Source: Desulfobacterales bacterium
Lineage (GTDB): Bacteria > Desulfobacterota > Desulfobacteria > Desulfobacterales > JAEINQ01
Assembly: GCA_016342285.1 (NCBI GenBank)
Contig: JAEINQ010000040.1
Coordinates: 1 to 64,000 of the forward strand
Direction of reading: 5' to 3'
DNA length: 64,000 bases
In this document: piece by piece, positions 52,631 to 60,494 of the stretch
Layout of the letters: every line of letters begins with the position of its first letter
How positions within the stretch are numbered: position 1 is the first letter of the stretch
Translations under genes and position numbers: made by a program
The notes under the pieces: generated by a model
The model's database searches: none
Seen by the model: the letters and a program-made list of their open reading frames with translations, nothing else
What the model was told of the DNA's origin: nothing

Positions 52631-54583
52631 CTATGCAGCCAGCCGGCTGAAGCCGTCGGCGCCTTTGGTGACGGTAATTGACTTATCGAACATGGATTTC
52701 ATTTCGTCGTTGTGGGTGACAACTGCCACTGTGCCGATTTTCCTTTCAACCTCTGACAACATTTCGGTGACCCCGGCAACGCCCGCGGCATCAAGGTGTT
52801 CAAACGGCTCATCATAAAACACGACGTCGAGTGGATTCCGGCCAAACGACCGACAAAGATCCTGCATCGCCTGGGCAATGCAAATATCTGCCCGCTTTCG
52901 CTCACCTCCGGAAATCCCAGAATACTGGGCAGCACCGGTGGTGTGAATGACATCGATAGCGAACTTTTCCCGGATCTTCCCTTTCGATTTTCCACTTTTG
53001 ATTTTACTGGTTGTGGAGAAAGCGATCTTGATTTCACCATTACAAACGAGAGTCGCATAATGGTTGGACGTTTCATTTAAGAACGGCACCACCGAATCCA
53101 AAAGAAACGCCGGGATACCGGAAAAACCGAACATAAGCTCAAGTTCTTCAAGGTAAGCCACTTCGGTTTCCTTTTTCCCATGAACCACCTCCAGGGCCGC
53201 CCGCCTTTCCTCGATGCCGGCGATAGCTTCGGTTTCTTTGGTACAAAACGCAGAAAACGGGTTTTTCTCGGCTGATTTCTTTTCATAATGGTCGGCCATC
53301 TTCTTGATATCAGCATCGAGTGTTGGTTTAGCCTTGAGTTTGATGTCAATTCCGTCAATTTCACGGCTGATACTATCGAACGCTGCCAGCTCAGCTTCAA
53401 CGGCATCACAGGCGGCACCCAGCTCCTCTTTCTTGGCGTTTAGAGCGGTCAAGACTCCAGACGCCTTGCCCATGACCAACGATGCCTTATCGGCCTTCTC
53501 ACGCAGTTCTGTGGCGGCCGCTTGGGTGGCGACCAACACCCCGTCAACGTCGACATCACTGATGACCTTTGAACATTCAGAACAATTCGTGCCGATCCGT
53601 GCCAAGATATTTTTTGCCTCGGCACTTTTTTTAAGAAACTGGTTATGTAAGTCGGCGTGTTTTGAACCCAAAACCCGTGCCTGCACTGAAAAGGGATCGA
53701 GCGATACCAATAAATCGTTCAGGTCCTTGTTCAGCTTTTCAAAGCGATTGGTGGCATCCAGTTCACCCTTGAGCTTGTCCAACAATCCGGTGCGGCGAAT
53801 CTCCAGCACCTCGATATCTTTCATACGATCACTCAAGGCCTTTTGGTTGAGCTTGAGTGCCTCCAGTTCGGCAGCCTTAACAGATTCGAATTCGGTTTGC
53901 TGACCTTCGTATCGGGTCAACCGTTCATTGGCCTCGGACTTTTCTTCGGCGAATCGGGTCAGCTTACCGAGGATCATATCCCGTTCACGCCGCAACACTT
54001 TCAAATCCTCCCGGATCATTTCCACGGCATGAAGGAACCGCTCCAAATCCAAGGCCTCCATCAACGATATTTTGATTTGTTTGTCGGTAAAAAGCGAAAA
54101 AGGTTTGATGTTGTTTTGGCTGAAATAAGTGGAATTACAGAACAATGTGGGCGATGCACCCAGGAATTTGATGATATGTTCCTGGGTTTGATCAGAATCG
54201 ATTGCTCCAACATCGTCCAGTAATCCCCCGGCTTTATCGGTGTGTTCAAAAATCAAGGAATTGCCGCGGATCGAATCTTTCCGATAGCGGGTGACGATCC
54301 ACCGCTCACCGGTATCGGGATTGCCGAGGCGCGTGCGCACCATGCAATCTTTTTTGAGGATGTTATTGACTACCTCATCGGCAGCGACACCCTTTGTCGT
54401 TTTGCCAAAAAGGCACCAATAAACCGCCTCCATGAGATTTGTTTTTCCAGCACCGTTCGATGAAGCCGAACTGGCCGCCTGGTTTTCGCCTTCAAACAAG
54501 ACCAGGCCGATATCATTCCACGGCTGAGTGACTTCCTCACCGAAGGACATAAACGCTTTCACGGTTGTATCAATAATTTTCAT
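52631..54583 (-). CDS. SbcC/Rad50-like ATPase (T4 gp46 type)
   Basis: This 650-residue SMC-like protein has Walker A (ASSNGAGKTNLMEA), a long coiled coil with zinc-hook-like TNCSECSKV in the middle, ABC signature SGISGGERKRAD and Walker B VVFYDEPFEHLD. It should form the nuclease complex with the SbcD-like protein encoded just upstream, resecting DNA ends for recombination-dependent replication. Its coding sequence overlaps the unknown gene before it by four bases. Confidence 0.9.
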   Translation of the reverse strand: MKIIDTTVKAFMSFGEEVTQPWNDIGLVLFEGENQAASSASSNGAGKTNLMEAVYWCLFGKTTKGVAADEVVNNILKKDCMVRTRLGNPDTGERWIVTRYRKDSIRGNSLIFEHTDKAGGLLDDVGAIDSDQTQEHIIKFLGASPTLFCNSTYFSQNNIKPFSLFTDKQIKISLMEALDLERFLHAVEMIREDLKVLRRERDMILGKLTRFAEEKSEANERLTRYEGQQTEFESVKAAELEALKLNQKALSDRMKDIEVLEIRRTGLLDKLKGELDATNRFEKLNKDLNDLLVSLDPFSVQARVLGSKHADLHNQFLKKSAEAKNILARIGTNCSECSKVISDVDVDGVLVATQAAATELREKADKASLVMGKASGVLTALNAKKEELGAACDAVEAELAAFDSISREIDGIDIKLKAKPTLDADIKKMADHYEKKSAEKNPFSAFCTKETEAIAGIEERRAALEVVHGKKETEVAYLEELELMFGFSGIPAFLLDSVVPFLNETSNHYATLVCNGEIKIAFSTTSKIKSGKSKGKIREKFAIDVIHTTGAAQYSGISGGERKRADICIAQAMQDLCRSFGRNPLDVVFYDEPFEHLDAAGVAGVTEMLSEVERKIGTVAVVTHNDEMKSMFDKSITVTKGADGFSRLAA

Positions 54584-55287
54584 AAGGAAAACACTGCCTC
54601 CTTTTTCCGTTTTTCAATCAGGCCTTTGAGTTCTTTTGACAGCGGAACTTTTGGTTTCACCTTCGGTTCGCTCGGCGCAGGCGACGATGCCCCCGTGGTT
54701 TTCGATGTATATTTACCGTAATCAGTCGCCGGTTTCTTTTCAGGAACCCGGGTTTTCTTAAAACTGGAATGAGATGGATTCACGATTTTGCAGAATTTGG
54801 TGACCATTGACGGTTCGAGAACCGCTTCATCACCACGGAAGGGACAAAGGATGTTCCATGGAACCTTTTTGCCGGCTTCCATTCCGGAAACAACAAGCTC
54901 TTGGCCGGCTTCCATGCCAACCATCCTGAATTTTTTCGTGGTACTGTCCACCATATACCGCACCGGCAGCTTGCAATATTTTCCGATGACCAAAATCGGA
55001 TATCCGCCGAACTTTTCCTTAAATTCCTCAACAAACGGTGAAGCGAGAATATCCAGATCTTCGAAGTCGATGTGTTCTGCCACGGTATCGGCTGACGCTG
55101 TTGGCTTTCTTTTTTTTAGCTTTTTTTTGGGGATAGCAGGTGAAATCATCTCGGCGACATCCGATGATGAAGTTACTGGGACAATCACCTCGCCTTTTTC
55201 ATCATGCTCAAATTCTGAAAACGGCGAATCAATCTCAACCGGAGAATCATCGTCAAACCCCCACAAACCTTTGCGTGAAATCACCAT
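54580..55287 (-). CDS. Unknown phage protein between SbcC and SbcD homologues
   Basis: The 235-residue product has an acidic N-terminus, a Lys-rich linker (KKKLKKRKP), a central globular part (EKFGGYPILVIGKYCKLPVRYMV, NILCPFRGDEAVLEPS) and a Pro/Lys-rich C-terminal tail. It resembles a small accessory protein in a recombination operon, but no domain is recognised. Confidence 0.6.
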   Translation of the reverse strand: MVISRKGLWGFDDDSPVEIDSPFSEFEHDEKGEVIVPVTSSSDVAEMISPAIPKKKLKKRKPTASADTVAEHIDFEDLDILASPFVEEFKEKFGGYPILVIGKYCKLPVRYMVDSTTKKFRMVGMEAGQELVVSGMEAGKKVPWNILCPFRGDEAVLEPSMVTKFCKIVNPSHSSFKKTRVPEKKPATDYGKYTSKTTGASSPAPSEPKVKPKVPLSKELKGLIEKRKKEAVFSL

Positions 55288-55296
55288 GCGTTCCTC

Positions 55297-56391
55297 CTAA
55301 CCTCCAGCTTTCGACAGGTATTTGCCTGCTCTTTTTTTTAGTTCCGGTTTATCCAGGGTTGTTGTGCACCATTCGGAATCCAGATATTTTTGGATGATAT
55401 CTTCATCCTTGGACCCGGCTTCCAAATCCAAACGGCTCGTTTTAACGGCAACCGGGATGACTTCAATCACGATGCTGGCCGCACCGGCTGATTCCAGCTT
55501 TTTACGAACCCGTTCCCCCTCAACCTTGGTTGCAACACGCACTCGAACAAAACTGCCGGCCGCCTTTGTTTCTGAGATCTCCGATTCACCAGTGAAGGCC
55601 CAAAATTTTCGGCTTTCAATAGGGATATGCTCGATTTCGAGAGTTTCCGTGTCGAGGACAACAAAGCCCCGGACCTCACCCACATCGTTGAAGGTGTGTT
55701 GGATCATTGATCCGATGCTGACGACTTTCCTACCGTCATCACCGTGGATGACATCATGAATATGGTGGTGACCGAGCAAAACGACGTCAAAATCAACCAG
55801 CAAATCTTTACCGGTGACATCGCCAGAAACACCATGGTGTTTCGCCATCAATTCATGAGTGTAACAATGGCTGAGAAGGATCTTACGATGTCCAGGAGCA
55901 CAAGACGAAAGGCCTTCAACCAGCATTTTGTAGTTGGCGACAAATTTGCGATCTGAAAATTTTCCATTTTCCATGGGGAAGGGCAGGGCAGCGATCGTCA
56001 CATTGTCCCCCATTGAATGAAGCATGGGAGCGGTGGCGATGACATTGCGACGATTGGCGAACGGTTCCAAGGCATGTTTGCTACCATCAGTGGTAGACAT
56101 ATCATGATTACCGGGTATCATCAGGTCTGAAAGAGAAACTGGAGCTGTTCTTAAACCGCGCCGGCGAATGATATCAAAAATACCGTTGAACCCGTTCACG
56201 GCCACACTGCCTTTGATCTGAAACATATCGCCGCCGAACACCGTCGGCGCGTTGATAGAATCAGCATAATCATAAACCACCTGTACAGCGGTGGTAATGT
56301 CCTCGACACGGCTGTTGACCCCATGACCGGAAATCCATGAGTGTCGTTTGTGCTCATGGCTATGAGGATCTGAATACGCAACAATTTTCAA
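55297..56391 (-). CDS. SbcD/Mre11-like nuclease (T4 gp47 type)
   Basis: This 364-residue calcineurin-like phosphoesterase has all metal-site motifs: AYSDPHSHEH, GGDMFQ, PGNHDMS, SHCYTHE and LGHHHIHD. It is the nuclease subunit partnering the SbcC-like ATPase. The start is TTG 56391 with AGGAGG seven bases before it; no ATG offers a complete first motif. Confidence 0.9.
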   Translation of the reverse strand: MKIVAYSDPHSHEHKRHSWISGHGVNSRVEDITTAVQVVYDYADSINAPTVFGGDMFQIKGSVAVNGFNGIFDIIRRRGLRTAPVSLSDLMIPGNHDMSTTDGSKHALEPFANRRNVIATAPMLHSMGDNVTIAALPFPMENGKFSDRKFVANYKMLVEGLSSCAPGHRKILLSHCYTHELMAKHHGVSGDVTGKDLLVDFDVVLLGHHHIHDVIHGDDGRKVVSIGSMIQHTFNDVGEVRGFVVLDTETLEIEHIPIESRKFWAFTGESEISETKAAGSFVRVRVATKVEGERVRKKLESAGAASIVIEVIPVAVKTSRLDLEAGSKDEDIIQKYLDSEWCTTTLDKPELKKRAGKYLSKAGG

Positions 56392-56410
56392 GAGCTACCT
56401 CCTTTTTTAT

Positions 56411-56455
56411 TTAGATGAAATGAACCCGTTAAACCGATCCATTTCATCTAAATAG
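56411..56455. other. Perfect 14-bp inverted repeat
   Basis: ATTTAGATGAAATG and CATTTCATCTAAAT flank a 17-base loop just before the SbcD-like gene. A hairpin here could regulate its TTG start. The AGCGYCCARTTTCCTGTA motif follows at 56451-56471. Confidence 0.55.
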
Positions 56456-56471
56456 CGCCCAATTTCCTGTA
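56451..56471 (-). promoter_or_regulatory. Shared AGCGYCCARTTTCCTGTA motif, copy 2
   Basis: Second copy of the motif at 44538-44558, with three substitutions, located between the recombinase and SbcD-like genes. Confidence 0.35.
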
Positions 56472-56563
56472 TCTGCGTTTATTACACGGGGTTGTTATAT
56501 TCGACCTGCAAACCCCTGGTTAAATCCCGCTGAAGTTTTTCATTCTCACGAGACAAAAATTTG

Positions 56564-57709
56564 TCATTCGGCAATAATCGGCGCAAATACCGGAGCACCA
56601 GAATGCAAACTCGCATCTCGATAATTCGCCAATGTCTCATCGACCACCTCCTTGGCCATTCTGTGAACCATTTCGGTCAGTTCAGAACTTGCCCGGACAA
56701 TATTGTAAAACTCTTTTTGCCGGTATTTTTTGTCATCAAAGACCACATACCCGCTGGTAGTGCCGAACGCGTTCTGATCTTTGTGAAGAAAATCGATGCA
56801 CTCCCACAACGTATCGATGCCCCGGTCAAACCAGGTGACATAAGAGAATTTGCCGAAAGGCCGAAAGACTTTGTTTTTGCTCACCCATACCTTGGTGTTG
56901 ATGCCCTCGGGTGTTGGTGACTTTTCAGGATATACCCCGGCCTGGACCATCTCCATGGTGATGGATGAATGAAAATCGATTGGATTCTTGCCGATGTAGG
57001 TGGTCGGGTTCCCGAACATCACCCCGATTTTTTCCTTGAGCTGGTTGACCAAGATGAAACAGGTATTCATTTCCTCGATGATGGGCATGATCTTGCGGAA
57101 AGCCTGGGACAAAACCCGGGCATGCTTTCCCATCCCGGCCTTGCCATAATCCGCTTCGATCTCTGATGCGACCGACGAACCGGCGACCGAATCAAGGACA
57201 ACGCCGACCAACGTACTGGGGGCGCTTTTGAAAATGACCTTCAAAACATCTTCCATGATCTGGAAAGCCCCTTTGACCACTTCTTCTTTTCCTGTTTTGA
57301 AGTTTTCACGGATGAACGAATCGAGTGATTCGGGCTGACTTGCGATATATCGCGCCATGTCGATGCCCTGGGCGATGCAGCGGGATTTAAGGTTTGCGCG
57401 CTCAGCATCGAGCCCTACGGCCAACCCGCCCATCTTTTGAATCTGGCTGAGCATATGAACGGTCAACGAACTTTTCCCGACGCTCTTTTTGCCGATCAGC
57501 GTTGTCAGTTTTCCAGCCGGGAAGCCGCCCCCGGTGGCAAGATCGAGCCGTGGGATTCCCGAAGGAATCCAAATTGAAACGTCTTTGAGGATGGAAAGCT
57601 GTTTCCCAAGCGTTCCTTTTACCTGCGCAACCAATGAATCAATCGCGGCGGCTTCGGCTTCAGCGGCTTCAACGGACTTGCTGGCCTTTTTCGAGGGTTT
57701 TCTTGTCAT
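56564..57709 (-). CDS. RecA/UvsX-like recombinase
   Basis: This 381-residue RecA-fold ATPase has Walker A GKKSVGKSSL, GLDAERAN corresponding to the catalytic Glu region, Walker B VVLDSVAGSS and FILVNQLKEKIG. It would form recombination filaments like T4 UvsX. Sequence features match phage RecA-like proteins more than bacterial RecA. ATG 57709 follows GGAGG. The gene begins four bases after the exonuclease stop codon. Confidence 0.88.
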   Translation of the reverse strand: MTRKPSKKASKSVEAAEAEAAAIDSLVAQVKGTLGKQLSILKDVSIWIPSGIPRLDLATGGGFPAGKLTTLIGKKSVGKSSLTVHMLSQIQKMGGLAVGLDAERANLKSRCIAQGIDMARYIASQPESLDSFIRENFKTGKEEVVKGAFQIMEDVLKVIFKSAPSTLVGVVLDSVAGSSVASEIEADYGKAGMGKHARVLSQAFRKIMPIIEEMNTCFILVNQLKEKIGVMFGNPTTYIGKNPIDFHSSITMEMVQAGVYPEKSPTPEGINTKVWVSKNKVFRPFGKFSYVTWFDRGIDTLWECIDFLHKDQNAFGTTSGYVVFDDKKYRQKEFYNIVRASSELTEMVHRMAKEVVDETLANYRDASLHSGAPVFAPIIAE

Positions 57710-57713
57710 GTAT

Positions 57714-58643
57714 TCATGCCTCCGAAGTTCTCATACAATTAAAATCTGAAATCCATTCCTCGAAATCGAGATAGAGTGATTTCAGTTCATATTCCAAAAA
57801 CAAGCATTTCAAGGCCGAAAAGTTGGGAACACCCCGACGGAACATTTTGACCGCTGAAAATTCCATTGCCGGCCGACGAAGGTCCATCATTTCAATGTTC
57901 CTTTGGACCAATTCGAGATTGGCAAGGACGGATAATTCTCGTTTGCCGAGTTTGACCGGACAGGTTTCTGTGCCCTCAACGACGTTTTTAAAATCGGTCA
58001 GGGATCCGAACGTTTTCATGATCGTTTTCGCCGTTTTCTCGCCGACACCTTTCACCCCGGCGATATTGTCCGATTTGTCACCGAGCATTGCTTTGTATTC
58101 AAGCCATTGATCCGGGCGGAGGCCTTTCAGCTTCTCCATATTCCCGATGTGAGTATGACGCTCTTGCTTGCCATAACTGGTGACCGAATAAACGCTTACT
58201 TTGTTACTCACCAGTTGCAAAAAATCGGCATCTGATGAGAAAATGATCGCTTCGGTATCAACGTTTTCGGCCGCCATGGCCAACAACGCCGCAATGTCAT
58301 CGCCTTCAACCAGGTGGCCGACGCACTGGGTCGCGCCTAAATCAAACAACCCTCGCTTGATCAATGGCACTTGCATTTTAAATTCTTCAAACGCCATCGC
58401 CTCCGGCGGTGTTTTTTCGACCGCCCGGTTGGCTTTATATTCGGGACAAATGACCATCCTCCTTTTTGACTTTCCGCCATCCCAAACAACAAAAATCTTT
58501 GCGAGTTGGAACTTCCGCATATAAGACCGAAGGGACACGAAAAACCCCTTAATTGCCTGTGTCGGAAAATCATCAGCGGTGTGAAGTCGTGTTGCCATGT
58601 TGGAGGAAAAGGCCAGGTTGTTACCATCGATGATTCCGATCAT
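57714..58643 (-). CDS. 5'-3' exonuclease (FEN / T4 RNase H type)
   Basis: This 309-residue PIN-like nuclease has the first Asp in IIDGNNLAF, VWDGGKSKRR, the acidic VEGDDIAALLAM and IIFSSDADFLQLV, and a helix-3-turn-helix (GDKSDNIAGVKGVGEKTAKTI). It should remove RNA primers or flaps during phage replication. GGAGG gives the ribosome site. Confidence 0.9.
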   Translation of the reverse strand: MIGIIDGNNLAFSSNMATRLHTADDFPTQAIKGFFVSLRSYMRKFQLAKIFVVWDGGKSKRRMVICPEYKANRAVEKTPPEAMAFEEFKMQVPLIKRGLFDLGATQCVGHLVEGDDIAALLAMAAENVDTEAIIFSSDADFLQLVSNKVSVYSVTSYGKQERHTHIGNMEKLKGLRPDQWLEYKAMLGDKSDNIAGVKGVGEKTAKTIMKTFGSLTDFKNVVEGTETCPVKLGKRELSVLANLELVQRNIEMMDLRRPAMEFSAVKMFRRGVPNFSALKCLFLEYELKSLYLDFEEWISDFNCMRTSEA

Positions 58644-58667
58644 CTGGACCTCCTTGAAAAAGGTTAA

Positions 58668-58696
58668 GAACCCCGCAGCTTTTGGCCGCGGGGTTC
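58668..58696 (-). terminator. Rho-independent terminator
   Basis: GAACCCCGC and GCGGGGTTC form a 9-bp stem; on the minus strand TTAACCTTTTT follows. It lies behind the ssDNA-binding protein gene. Confidence 0.75.
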
Positions 58697-58706
58697 AGTT
58701 ATCCGA

Positions 58707-59663
58707 TTACGCCCGGATCGCGCTTTCCATTTCGGCCATCAAAGCGGCAGTATCCAGCGTGGCACCGGTGGCGGCCGGAGCCGGAGCAGCTTTCGGAGCC
58801 ACGGCAGCAGGAGTGGCTTTACGCCGTTCCGCCTGCATCTTCGATTCACATTCGTCTTGATCGGAACAATCCAGACATTGCGGAAGTTCCTCGTTGAAAC
58901 CACCGAAACATGCCGGCAAACCGGCCGTGATTTTCTCACTGACATCCGAGACCACCACGCCTTCAACCACGTCGGGGTCATAGGAAATGGCCGGAGCTGC
59001 CGGAGCAGCGGCAACCGCAACCGGGGTTTTCCCTTCCCAGATCATTTTCAGATCGGAATAGGTTTCCGTCTTTACGAAAGTTTCCAGGTTGACCAGCGAT
59101 GCCTCATATTCCCTGGGAACGGAGGAAGGCGCACGTTTGGCCCGGACGGTGTAGCGGGTGGACAGGCTGACGCCGGTTTTTTCGACGATGAGGTCGTATC
59201 CATTGTCCCAGTCGGTGATATCCCCCACCCCGGCTTCGGTATCCAGCATGATGTTCCAGATTTCTTCGAGGACGGTTTTCGGCAGTTCGCCGATCTGGAC
59301 GCCCTTTTCCATATCGTTCAGATCCAGCATGTTGATGTAGTACCGTTTTGAAGCCCCAATGGATCGAAGGTGGGTTTTTTCTTCCTCGGACGGCTTCGCC
59401 TTCCACCGGCGATCGATTTCCTCACAGATCGGACACGGGAGCCCTTCACACTGTTTCGGACAAAACACGGACGTTTTCCCGTCGGTGCCGAGATTCCAGT
59501 GTTTCCCCATCGGGCGAGAAATGTCGTCGGAACCTTCCCAGGGCGCCAGAATGCGGATGGGATTCCGGCCGCTTTTGAACTGGAAAAAATTGGCAGCACG
59601 ACGGGACGCTTCTTCTTTGGCGACTCTTTGATTTTCTCTAATTCGGTCAAGTGATAATGCCAT
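58707..59663 (-). CDS. gp32-like single-stranded DNA-binding protein
   Basis: The 318-residue protein matches T4 gp32-type proteins. A basic N-terminus (LDRIRENQRVAKEEASRR) serves cooperativity, and FFQFKSGRNPIRILAPW starts the core. The zinc site is H-x12-C-x8-C-x2-C (HW ... VFC ... LPC-PIC), close to gp32's H-x12-C-x9-C-x2-C. The C-terminus is Ala/Pro-rich and ends with an acidic, helical tail (LMAEMESAI). ATG 59663 follows AGGAGG; an ORF extension upstream lacks a site. An AGTAA palindrome lies 27 bases upstream. Confidence 0.88.
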   Translation of the reverse strand: MALSLDRIRENQRVAKEEASRRAANFFQFKSGRNPIRILAPWEGSDDISRPMGKHWNLGTDGKTSVFCPKQCEGLPCPICEEIDRRWKAKPSEEEKTHLRSIGASKRYYINMLDLNDMEKGVQIGELPKTVLEEIWNIMLDTEAGVGDITDWDNGYDLIVEKTGVSLSTRYTVRAKRAPSSVPREYEASLVNLETFVKTETYSDLKMIWEGKTPVAVAAAPAAPAISYDPDVVEGVVVSDVSEKITAGLPACFGGFNEELPQCLDCSDQDECESKMQAERRKATPAAVAPKAAPAPAATGATLDTAALMAEMESAIRA

Positions 59664-59689
59664 GGGTACAACCTCCTGAAATATAAAAA

Positions 59690-59703
59690 AGTAAATGATT
59701 ACT
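59690..59703 (-). promoter_or_regulatory. Phage control palindrome 6
   Basis: AGTAAATGATTACT, 27 bases before the gp32-like start. Confidence 0.6.
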
Positions 59704-59708
59704 GTGGC

Positions 59709-59743
59709 ATGAGGCGCATAAAAAAGCGCCATATGCGCCTCAT
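59709..59743 (-). terminator. Hairpin between UvsY-like and gp32-like genes
   Basis: ATGAGGCGCAT and ATGCGCCTCAT form a perfect 11-bp stem around a T-rich loop on the minus strand. It may terminate or attenuate transcription; no T-run follows the stem. Confidence 0.5.
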
Positions 59744-59777
59744 GTCGTATGATACCGTATGATATGATATTTGCCGA

Positions 59778-60467
59778 TTAACTGGTGGCGAGAAGCTCCT
59801 TCACCCGTTCATGGGTGTTGATGCTCGTGTTGGCGCCTTCGGCCCGGGCAGAACTTCCGAGCTGGATCAGCATATCCCGGCGGTGCTGAAGGGCAAACAT
59901 ACCAGCCTTGATGACCTCATAGTCGGTGGTGGCTTTGATGAAAGCCGCCTTTCCGGCCTGCCATTCATCACTCCGGATCATGGACGATGTAATGGATTTT
60001 TCCGTCGGTTTTGCCTCGCCGGCATCGATGAGCATTTGTTTGTGTTTTCCGAAAAGCTCGGCTTCGATGACATCCATCCGGACTTTTGCCGACATCATGG
60101 TGGAATTGGCACGGGCCGTGGCTTCGGCATAAAAACCGTATTTGCCCGGTTGCTCCAGAAACTCCGTTTGAAGATCATCCCGGGAAATGGACAGATCTTT
60201 GTGAAAGGATGATTTTCCGGCAACCGGGGCAGGAGCCTTTTTCGGCGCCCGTTTGACTACCGGGGTGGTGACCGGCTCGGGTTCGACCACCGGATCGGGT
60301 TCGCCCACCGGCTCGGGTTCAACCGGAGCAGGTTCGACCGGTGTTTCGTCCACCACCTCACACTCTTTTGCTGTGATCAATTCCTCCAGGGTGTCCTTGT
60401 CGTCTTCCTTCGCATACTCGATACCCAAAACCGTTGCCCGCTTTCTCAAATCTCGCAAAGTTGCCAT
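59778..60467 (-). CDS. Unknown phage protein, possible UvsY-like mediator
   Basis: The 229-residue protein has an N-terminal SAP-like helix pair (TLRDLRKRATVLGIEYAKEDDKDTL), then a Pro/Glu/Val repeat linker, and a helical C-terminal domain (YAEATARANSTMMSAKVRMDVIEAELF, TEKSITSSMIRSDEWQAGK, YEVIKAGMFALQHRRDMLIQL). The helix arrangement and the position next to the gp32-like gene resemble UvsY recombination mediators, but no signature motif allows a firm call. Confidence 0.6.
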   Translation of the reverse strand: MATLRDLRKRATVLGIEYAKEDDKDTLEELITAKECEVVDETPVEPAPVEPEPVGEPDPVVEPEPVTTPVVKRAPKKAPAPVAGKSSFHKDLSISRDDLQTEFLEQPGKYGFYAEATARANSTMMSAKVRMDVIEAELFGKHKQMLIDAGEAKPTEKSITSSMIRSDEWQAGKAAFIKATTDYEVIKAGMFALQHRRDMLIQLGSSARAEGANTSINTHERVKELLATS

Positions 60468-60494
60468 TGGTGTTTTCTCCCATTTTTTTGTTGG

